A stretch of DNA of 10,857 nt from an uncultured Veillonella sp. Its GTDB lineage: Bacteria; Bacillota; Negativicutes; Veillonellales; Veillonellaceae. The DNA lies in NCBI GenBank assembly GCA_934183145.1, contig CAKPSA010000038.1, forward strand, positions 1 to 10,857, read 5' to 3'. Positions 5,391 through 10,857 of the stretch are shown here, piece after piece. Made by a program: the position numbers and the translations under genes. The stretch's first letter is position 1, and every line of letters begins with the position of its first letter. The notes under the pieces were generated by a model. That model saw only the letters and a program-made list of their open reading frames with translations, was not told the origin of the DNA and made no database searches.

Positions 5391-8300
5391 CTAGCGTTTA
5401 GGAGCATCTTGAACGCGAAGCAAGCAGTCGCCAGATTCGATACGGCTACCTTCACGAACTAGAATTTCTTCTACGATACCATCAATAGGAGCTGTAATTG
5501 TTGTTTCCATCTTCATTGCTTCAGTAACAATCAATGGCTCACCTTTAGCTACAGATTGACCATTCTTAACGAGGATCTTAACAACAGAACCGGATAATGT
5601 TGCACCGATTTCACCTGGGTTGGATTCATCAGCTTTACGACGAACAACACCAGTAGTCTTAGCATGTTTATCATGAACTTTAATACTACGAGGTTGACCA
5701 TTGAATTCGAACAATACGATGCGGTTACCATCTTCATCAGGATCAGATACACCATTCATTTTAATGATCAATGTTTTACCTTTTTCGATAGTTACTTGGA
5801 TTTCTTCACCACGTTTCATACCGAAGAAGAATGTTGGAGTATCAAGTACAGATACATTACCGAAGTCTTTTACAAATTTATTGTAATCTTGGTATACCTT
5901 AGGATATAAGCAGTATGCGCTAATATCTTCATCAGTTGTATTAGCACCCATTTCACTTAATTCATGACGAACATGTTCAAAGTCTGTTGGCGGTAATACT
6001 GCACCAGGACGAACTGTAATAGGTTTAGCACCTTTTAAGATGATTTTTTGTAACTCTTCAGGGAAACCTTGGTATGGAGTACCAAGACGACCTTCAAAGA
6101 ATTCTACTACGGATTGAGGGAAGTCTAATACATCGCCTTTTTCGTAAATATCTTTTTCAGTCAAGTTGTTTTGTACCATGTACAATGTCATGTCGCCTAC
6201 AACTTTAGAAGAAGGTGTTACTTTAATGATATCGCCAAACATCATATTTACTTGATGATATACTTTTTTGATATCATTCCAACGATCACCAAGGCCTACC
6301 ATCTTAGCTTGTTGTTGCAAGTTAGAGTATTGGCCACCTGGCATTTCATGTTGATATACTTCAGTGTTAGGATATGCTTCTGCTTTATCTACACCTTTGT
6401 AGTATGGACGAATGCTACCAAAGTAATGAGACATTTCTTCCATGTAATCAATGTTCATTTCAGGTTGACGGTCATGACCACTCAATGCATAGTACATGGA
6501 GTTCATGCTAGGTTGAGATGTACCATTAGCAAATGCAGAGTATGCTAAGTCGATAACGTCTACGCCAGCATCTACAGCACGACCATAAGAGTAGATAGCA
6601 TTGCCAGAACCTTCATGAGTATGCAAATGAATTGGCACTGTAACAGCATCTTTTAATGCAGATACAAGATTATACGCTGCTTGAGGTTTCAAAAGACCAG
6701 CCATATCTTTAATAGCAATGATATTGGCCCCTGCTTTTTCAAGCTCTTTAGCCATATTTACATAGTAGTCTAGATTGTATTTAGGACGACTGCTATCAAG
6801 AATATCACCTGTATAGCACAATGCTACTTCAGCAATTTTGTTTTGTGCACGTACTTCATCAATAGCTACATGCATATTATCAAGGCTATTTAAGCTATCA
6901 AATACACGGAATACATCAATGCCATTTGTAGCGGCACGTTGGATAAATTGACGAACTACATTGTCTGGATAAGATGTGTAACCTACGGCATTGGCACCAC
7001 GAATCAGCATTTGAAGCAATGTATTTGGTACTTCGCGACGGAACATACGTAAGCGTTCCCATGGATCTTCATGTAAGAAGCGATAGGATACGTCGAATGT
7101 AGCACCGCCCCAACATTCTAAGGAGAATAAGTTAGGAACACCTTTAGCTGCATGACCAGCTACACGAGCCATATCAATTGTACGTAGACGTGTAGCAAAC
7201 AAAGATTGATGAGCATCACGCCATGTAGTATCTGTAAAGAATACTTGTTTTTGGTCAGATAACCATTTGCTGAAGCCTTCTGGACCTAATTCATCAAATT
7301 TTTGTTTTGTACCAGCTGCAGGAGATACATCTAAATTAGATGGCATTTGAATTGGTTCAAAATCAGGTACTTCCTGAGGACCTGCACCAGAGTAACCATT
7401 GATTGTTACGTCAGCGATGTAACGCAATAATTTAGTACCGCGGTCACGGTCAGGTTTCAATTCGAATAATTCTGGATGATCTTCGATGAAGTTAACAGTG
7501 TAGTTACCGCTTTGGAATTCAGGGTTTTCAAGAACGTTAATCAAGAAGTGAATATTTGTTTTAACGCCACGAATACGGAATTCTTTCAAGCAACGAAGCA
7601 TTTTACGGATAGTTTCTTCATTGTTAGGACCGAATGCAGTTGCTTTTACAAGCAAGGAATCATAATAAGGTGTTACTACGGCACCTGTGAAGGCATTACC
7701 AGAGTCTAAGCGGATACCAAAGCCACCGGAGCTACGGTATGCCAAGATTTTACCTGTATCAGGCATGAAGTTATTTTTAGGATCTTCTGTAGTGATACGG
7801 CATTGAATAGCAGTACCTTTACAAGGAACTTCATCTTGTGCAGGAATGCCTACTTCTGGGCTATGTAAGTCATAACCTTCAGCAATACGGATTTGAGAAT
7901 GAACGATATCAATATCTGTAATCATTTCTGTTACAGTATGTTCTACTTGGATACGAGGGTTAACTTCGATGAAATAGAAGGAACCATCAGCAGTTACCAA
8001 GAACTCTACAGTACCAGCATTAACGTAGCCTACATTTTTCATGATTTTAACGGCTGCATCACATACGGCTTTACGAGTTTCTAATGGCAACGCAAAAGCT
8101 GGCGCCATTTCAACAACTTTTTGGTGACGACGTTGTACAGAGCAATCACGTTCATGTAAATGAACTACATTACCATGTTCATCACCAAGGATTTGTACTT
8201 CAATATGTTTAGGTTCAACGATAAGTTTTTCTACATATACATCATCATCGCCAAAAGCAGCTTTTGCTTCAGATTTAGCGCGATCATATGCATCACGAAG

Positions 8301-8837
8301 ATCTTCTTTGCGATGAACTTCACGCATACCACGGCCGCCACCGCCATTTACGGCTTTAATCATCAATGGGAAACCATGAGTATTTGCAAATTCTTCTAAT
8401 TGTTCAAAATCACGCAAAGCCCCATCAGAACCAGGGATCATTGGGATATCTGCCAATTTAGCTTGTGCACGAGCATTAACCTTATCACCGAACATATTCA
8501 AATGTTCTACATGAGGTCCAATGAAAATGATACCTTCTTCACCACAACGACGAGCGAACTCTTCGTTTTCAGATAAGAACCCATAGCCTGGATGGATAGC
8601 ATCAATGTCATGCTCTTTTGCAATACGGATAATATCTTCAATATCAAGATATGCTTCAACTGGTTTTTTACCTTCCCCTACGAGATAGGCTTCGTCAGCT
8701 TGGTTGCGGTGCAAGGATAATGTATCCTCTTTGGAGTAAATGGCTACAGTTTTAATACCCATTTCATTACATGCACGGAACACGCGGATTGCAATTTCAC
8801 CACGGTTGGCAACCAATACGGATTTAATTTTTCTCAT
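5391..8837 (-). CDS. pyc: Pyruvate carboxylase (single-chain, biotin-dependent)
   Basis: Pyruvate carboxylase makes oxaloacetate from pyruvate, bicarbonate and ATP. In anaerobes it feeds the C4 branch to malate, fumarate and succinate as well as gluconeogenesis. The 1148 aa are the standard length. The biotin carboxylase domain (about 1-455) has the glycine-rich ATP loop GGGGRGM (165-171), HERDCSVQRRHQK (228-240) and EVNPRIQVEH (291-300). The carboxyltransferase domain (about 530-800) has metal ligand D536 in DTTWRDAHQS, K710 in IKDMAG (the carbamylated lysine), H739 and H741, and T773 in NGTSQPS. The tetramerization/allosteric region follows, then the biotinyl domain (about 1075-1148) with EAMKMET and biotin site K1109. 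The metal-site motif reads HTHEGSGN, where most homologues I know have HTHDTSGN. The frame extends 8 codons upstream, but AGGAGG 6 nt before the ATG at 8837 fixes the start. The gene appears monocistronic. Confidence 0.97.
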   Translation of the reverse strand: MRKIKSVLVANRGEIAIRVFRACNEMGIKTVAIYSKEDTLSLHRNQADEAYLVGEGKKPVEAYLDIEDIIRIAKEHDIDAIHPGYGFLSENEEFARRCGEEGIIFIGPHVEHLNMFGDKVNARAQAKLADIPMIPGSDGALRDFEQLEEFANTHGFPLMIKAVNGGGGRGMREVHRKEDLRDAYDRAKSEAKAAFGDDDVYVEKLIVEPKHIEVQILGDEHGNVVHLHERDCSVQRRHQKVVEMAPAFALPLETRKAVCDAAVKIMKNVGYVNAGTVEFLVTADGSFYFIEVNPRIQVEHTVTEMITDIDIVHSQIRIAEGYDLHSPEVGIPAQDEVPCKGTAIQCRITTEDPKNNFMPDTGKILAYRSSGGFGIRLDSGNAFTGAVVTPYYDSLLVKATAFGPNNEETIRKMLRCLKEFRIRGVKTNIHFLINVLENPEFQSGNYTVNFIEDHPELFELKPDRDRGTKLLRYIADVTINGYSGAGPQEVPDFEPIQMPSNLDVSPAAGTKQKFDELGPEGFSKWLSDQKQVFFTDTTWRDAHQSLFATRLRTIDMARVAGHAAKGVPNLFSLECWGGATFDVSYRFLHEDPWERLRMFRREVPNTLLQMLIRGANAVGYTSYPDNVVRQFIQRAATNGIDVFRVFDSLNSLDNMHVAIDEVRAQNKIAEVALCYTGDILDSSRPKYNLDYYVNMAKELEKAGANIIAIKDMAGLLKPQAAYNLVSALKDAVTVPIHLHTHEGSGNAIYSYGRAVDAGVDVIDLAYSAFANGTSQPSMNSMYYALSGHDRQPEMNIDYMEEMSHYFGSIRPYYKGVDKAEAYPNTEVYQHEMPGGQYSNLQQQAKMVGLGDRWNDIKKVYHQVNMMFGDIIKVTPSSKVVGDMTLYMVQNNLTEKDIYEKGDVLDFPQSVVEFFEGRLGTPYQGFPEELQKIILKGAKPITVRPGAVLPPTDFEHVRHELSEMGANTTDEDISAYCLYPKVYQDYNKFVKDFGNVSVLDTPTFFFGMKRGEEIQVTIEKGKTLIIKMNGVSDPDEDGNRIVLFEFNGQPRSIKVHDKHAKTTGVVRRKADESNPGEIGATLSGSVVKILVKNGQSVAKGEPLIVTEAMKMETTITAPIDGIVEEILVREGSRIESGDCLLRVQDAPKR

Positions 8838-8843
8838 GTATTG

Positions 8844-8849
8844 CCTCCT
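8844..8849 (-). promoter_or_regulatory. Ribosome binding site deciding the pyc start
   Basis: A perfect AGGAGG lies 6 nt before the ATG at 8837-8835. It falls within the extended reading frame that opens at 8861, which rules out the longer start and gives the canonical N-terminus MRKIKSVLVANRGEIA. Confidence 0.9.
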
Positions 8850-8952
8850 ACTAGCTTCCACTAATGTGAACTATCAGCTTTCATTTTTATTAATATATGA
8901 ATATTTCCTATACTTATAGACAAAACAATATATTTGGATAGCTCATCAAAAT

Positions 8953-8967
8953 TTATGATAAGCATAA
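8953..8967. repeat. Inverted repeat TTATG-N5-CATAA in the pyc leader
   Basis: The arms TTATG and CATAA are exact inverse complements around ATAAG. A further TCATAA at 8971-8976 can also pair with TTATGA at 8953-8958. If the TATAAT at 8994-8989 is the -10, this element lies about 20 nt downstream of the transcription start, a suitable place for a repressor. The strong AT bias makes a chance origin possible. Confidence 0.35.
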
Positions 8968-8988
8968 TATTCATAATTACATATAACT

Positions 8989-8994
8989 ATTATA
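8989..8994 (-). promoter_or_regulatory. Candidate -10 element for pyc
   Basis: A perfect TATAAT reads on the minus strand about 150 nt before the pyc ATG. The -35 region at 17 nt (CTTTAA) is poor. A second TATAAT at 9024-9019 is an equally plausible alternative. It is supported only by the hexamer match and its position. Confidence 0.35.
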
Positions 8995-9028
8995 CAATAT
9001 TTTCCACATATTTAAAGGATTATATTAA

Positions 9029-9042
9029 TTATGAAATCATAA
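9029..9042. repeat. Inverted repeat TTATGA-AA-TCATAA upstream of the pyc candidate promoter
   Basis: Six-base arms are separated by two bases. The element shares the TTATG...CATAA pattern with the repeat at 8953-8967. It lies about 35 bp upstream of the TATAAT at 8994-8989, or inside the spacer of the promoter whose -10 would be 9024-9019. It could be an operator for a dimeric regulator; no specific regulator is recognised. Confidence 0.35.
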
Positions 9043-9086
9043 ATTACATTATTTGCTGTACATGAGAAAAACTCATATGTCTTTTA

Positions 9087-9100
9087 TCGATGTACATCGA
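9087..9100. repeat. 14-bp perfect palindrome TCGATGTACATCGA
   Basis: The sequence equals its own reverse complement and lies 23 nt beyond the M18 stop codon. Its core TGTACAT also occurs at 9057-9063, 34 bp away, and TGTACTAT follows at 9111-9118. It has no loop and no T-tract, so it is a poor terminator and looks more like a protein-binding site. Confidence 0.5.
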
Positions 9101-9122
9101 ACTAGTTCTATGTACTATATAA

Positions 9123-10469
9123 TTAATCACCTAAGAAATGATTCATTAATCGGTTGAGTTGTTCTTGGTCATTGGCCCCCATCAACTCACGTGCAGAATG
9201 CATTGCCAATAATGGTAACCCCACATCCATGGTTCTCATCGGCAACATAGCAGATGAAATAGACCCAACAGTAGAGCCCCCTGGTATATCAGAACGATTT
9301 ACATAAATTTGGTAATTTGCCTCAGCTTCATCACACAAACCTTTAACGATGGCAATAGCTCTGGCATCACCGGCATAAGATTGGCTACATGCGATTTTTA
9401 GGGCTACCCCTTTATTAAGTGTAGGAATATTAGTGATATCGTTTTTCTCAGGATAATTTGGATGTAAACCATGGGCTACATCAGAGGAAACCATAAATCC
9501 TTTTGAAATGAAACTTTCCATCTCTTGATTGGAATATCCCAATGCATCATAAACGCGTTTAACAAGGTTTGGTAAAAGCATGCCTGCGCCACCCTGTTTT
9601 GTACGACTACCAACCTCTTCATTATCAAAGAGAATAGCACAGCGTACACCATTAGCATTATGTTTACGTGCTTGAATAATCCCTGAAAGGACACCAAAGC
9701 AAGATGTTAAATTATCAAGGCGAGGTGCGCTAATGAAATCACCTTCTATGCCAAGTACACAGCCTTGTTCTGTTGGGTATAATGTCATTTCATAAGACAA
9801 AATTTCAGATGGATCACAATTTACCTCTTCAGCTAAGAACGTAGTCCACTCATCATATTGAATGTCAGACTCTGGGAATAAACTTGGATTATTACTATCA
9901 TGTAAAGATTTTGTAGGTTGTTCCTTATTTTTACGATCCATCATTAATATAGGAAGCATTTCCTTTTGGCGATTTAATTTAACGCCATCATTAACGGAAC
10001 GATTCATATGTATAGCTAAGTTTGGAACGATTGCAATAGGACGTTTTGTATCAACCAATACAGAATCAACATCAAAGGCATTATCACCTTTTAATACCAC
10101 AGTACCGGCCGCTCCTAAAGGACGATCAAGCCATGTATTTTCGATGAGACCACCATACATTTCTACATTCAGTTTAGTGTAACCTTTTACAGAGGTAATA
10201 GGATTAGGTTTAACACGGATCGCAGGAAAATCCGTATGTGCTGATGCAATACGTAATGTATGTTCTGGTTTTTTACCTATATGAAAGGCAAATAACGTAG
10301 TACCAAATACATTAACTACATAAGAACCAGAGTCTAATTGCCACTCATCATCTAAATTGAGTTCTGTAAATCCTGAGTCCAATAACATTTGCAAACTTGT
10401 ATCTACCGTATGGTACGGAGATGTACAAGCACCAATATATTTCAATAACTGTTCATTATCAAATTTCAT
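9123..10469 (-). CDS. M18 family metallo-aminopeptidase
   Basis: This is a predicted cytoplasmic zinc exopeptidase of the M18 family (aspartyl aminopeptidase / yeast aminopeptidase I type), which removes N-terminal residues from peptides as a large tetrahedral oligomer. The 448 aa are typical. Cocatalytic metal ligands and catalytic residues are visible: SAHTD (H78, D80), APRLDNL (bridging D252), FDNEEVGS (E284, E285), SSDVAHG (D330) and AMHSARE (H424). PGGSTVGS (397-404) is the conserved loop near the active site. The frame runs 14 codons further upstream, but AGGAGG 4 nt before the ATG at 10469 gives a family-like N-terminus. The gene is isolated between the transporter terminator and the pyc leader. 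Substrate preference (acidic or broader) cannot be determined. In a peptide-using anaerobe it probably completes peptide breakdown. Confidence 0.95.
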   Translation of the reverse strand: MKFDNEQLLKYIGACTSPYHTVDTSLQMLLDSGFTELNLDDEWQLDSGSYVVNVFGTTLFAFHIGKKPEHTLRIASAHTDFPAIRVKPNPITSVKGYTKLNVEMYGGLIENTWLDRPLGAAGTVVLKGDNAFDVDSVLVDTKRPIAIVPNLAIHMNRSVNDGVKLNRQKEMLPILMMDRKNKEQPTKSLHDSNNPSLFPESDIQYDEWTTFLAEEVNCDPSEILSYEMTLYPTEQGCVLGIEGDFISAPRLDNLTSCFGVLSGIIQARKHNANGVRCAILFDNEEVGSRTKQGGAGMLLPNLVKRVYDALGYSNQEMESFISKGFMVSSDVAHGLHPNYPEKNDITNIPTLNKGVALKIACSQSYAGDARAIAIVKGLCDEAEANYQIYVNRSDIPGGSTVGSISSAMLPMRTMDVGLPLLAMHSARELMGANDQEQLNRLMNHFLGD

Positions 10470-10473
10470 AGTT

Positions 10474-10479
10474 CCTCCT
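10474..10479 (-). promoter_or_regulatory. Ribosome binding site deciding the M18 start
   Basis: AGGAGG lies 4 nt before the ATG at 10469-10467. The longer in-frame start at 10511 has no such sequence, so the shorter product is preferred. No clear -35/-10 pair for this gene stands out in the AT-rich stretch between 10480 and 10584. Confidence 0.8.
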
Positions 10480-10584
10480 ATGTAAAATAATGATGCTATT
10501 CTTGTATTCACTAGGAATAGTTCATATACGTATAATATTACAACATATACATTAATAATATATTAACTACACTTATTTTATCAC

Positions 10585-10610
10585 AAAAAAGCCGTCCCAA
10601 AAGGGACGGC
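10585..10610 (-). terminator. Strong intrinsic terminator of the DASS transporter gene
   Basis: GCCGTCCC (10591-10598) pairs perfectly with GGGACGGC (10603-10610) around a 4-nt loop. On the minus strand the stem is followed by TTTTTT (10590-10585). The GC-rich 8-bp stem in an AT-rich spacer plus the T-run is a textbook rho-independent terminator, 91 nt after the transporter stop. Three T residues also follow on the plus strand, but no plus-strand gene is present. Confidence 0.93.
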
Positions 10611-10701
10611 TTTCCGTATATTTTGTAACTACATATCAAATTAACTCTATAATCTAAAGTTTTTATGTATTACAAGTATATTATTTTATCGTTTTCAACT
10701 C

Positions 10702-10857
10702 TTACCACATACCGATTGCTTTCATCCATACAGAACCAAGTCCCATAAAGATAATCAAGTTGATTACGGATGTAAAGAAACCAAGTTTCCACCATGTATT
10801 TTGAGGAACATAACCAGTATTGAAGATTACTGGAGATGGACCTGCTGCATAGTGAGT
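10702..10857 (-). CDS. DASS (SLC13/CitT-like) divalent-anion transporter, C-terminal fragment
   Basis: The last 51 codons of a gene that enters from the right edge, ending in TAA at 10704-10702. The fragment reads THYAAGPSPVIFNTGYVPQN, then TWWKLGF, then a hydrophobic helix rich in I, L, F and G, and ends in MKAIGMW. The THY-x2-G-P-x-P-V-I-F segment followed by a TWWKLG turn and a final membrane helix is characteristic of the C-terminus of DASS-family inner-membrane carriers, such as citrate/succinate or tartrate/succinate antiporters and sodium-coupled dicarboxylate symporters. The substrate cannot be read from this fragment. A C4-dicarboxylate role would fit an organism that runs a succinate/propionate pathway, but that is inference. 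A strong terminator follows. Confidence 0.82.
   Translation of the reverse strand, partial: THYAAGPSPVIFNTGYVPQNTWWKLGFFTSVINLIIFMGLGSVWMKAIGMW

Larger units (their letters stand above)
8838..9122 (-). other. Long AT-rich pyc leader/promoter region
   Basis: This 285-nt spacer between the M18 gene and pyc is very AT-rich and holds no reading frame I can support. On the minus strand it has two perfect TATAAT hexamers, at 9024-9019 and 8994-8989, each without a convincing TTGACA at 16-18 nt. It has two inverted repeats of the form TTATG-N4/5-CATAA, at 9029-9042 and 8953-8967. TATGAATATT at 8896-8905 has its inverse complement at 8966-8975. Near the M18 end there is a 14-bp palindrome and a short ATGAG-AAAAA-CTCAT hairpin at 9062-9076. 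No strong intrinsic terminator for the M18 gene is visible, so some read-through into pyc is possible. No known riboswitch was recognised. Confidence 0.6.

Noticed and set aside
6171..6548. Plus-strand open frame of 125 codons opposite pyc
   Set aside because: It lies wholly inside the carboxyltransferase region of pyc. Its Phe/His/Tyr/Cys-rich composition is a mirror of the coding strand, not a protein family.
8893..8976. ArgR-like boxes suggested by TATGAATATT and AATATTCATA in the pyc leader
   Set aside because: Only half-sites fit the ARG-box pattern; the opposite halves do not match. Such strings are expected by chance in this AT-rich spacer.
9862..10182. Plus-strand open frame of 106 codons opposite the M18 gene
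   Set aside because: It is a shadow of the aminopeptidase reading frame, without recognisable domains or a start signal.
1..10857. Defence system, mobile element, CRISPR array or phage remnant
   Set aside because: All coding space is taken by housekeeping and envelope enzymes on one strand. I found no transposase or integrase motifs, spaced direct repeats, or tRNA-associated attachment site.

Overview
The window looks like a chromosomal segment of an anaerobic diderm Firmicute of the class Negativicutes, most likely Veillonella or a close relative. The reasons are the AT-rich composition (GC roughly 40% by eye), strong AGGAGG ribosome binding sites, a Gram-positive-style nrdR and single-chain pyruvate carboxylase, and a full set of LPS inner-core heptose genes. 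This assignment is inference; no rRNA or tRNA is present. Every gene I can support lies on the minus strand, so transcription runs from high to low coordinates. I see no mobile element, CRISPR array, RNA gene or frameshifted gene.

Layout in the direction of transcription. (1) 10857-10702: the last 51 residues of a DASS-family (SLC13/CitT-like) anion transporter, followed by a strong intrinsic terminator at 10610-10585. (2) 10469-9123: an M18 family metallo-aminopeptidase. (3) 9122-8838: an AT-rich spacer with a 14-bp perfect palindrome, two TATAAT hexamers and two TTATG-N4/5-CATAA inverted repeats. (4) 8837-5391: a full-length biotin-dependent pyruvate carboxylase, followed by two hairpins, the second being an intrinsic terminator. 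(5) 5283-5192: the nrdR promoter region, with a sequence matching the NrdR box. (6) 5191 to 1 and beyond: a tightly packed block, nrdR, M19 dipeptidase, gmhA, hldE, hldD, gmhB, then the first 21 residues of a family-9 glycosyltransferase (probable LPS heptosyltransferase).

The last block encodes all enzymes from sedoheptulose 7-phosphate to ADP-L-glycero-beta-D-manno-heptose: GmhA isomerase, HldE kinase plus adenylyltransferase, GmhB phosphatase and HldD epimerase. The enzyme that would use the product for LPS core follows. TAATG and ATGA overlaps join M19-gmhA, hldE-hldD and hldD-gmhB, which indicates one polycistronic unit with translational coupling. There is one break, a 96-nt gap with a small hairpin between gmhA and hldE.

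The most interesting feature is that the first gene of this envelope operon is nrdR, the nucleotide-sensing repressor of ribonucleotide reductase, and that an apparent NrdR box lies 61 nt upstream of it. If the block is one transcript, heptose synthesis would be tied to deoxynucleotide status. Three long reading frames (hldE, pyc, M18) have upstream in-frame start codons that lack ribosome binding sites; I chose internal ATGs with good Shine-Dalgarno sequences.
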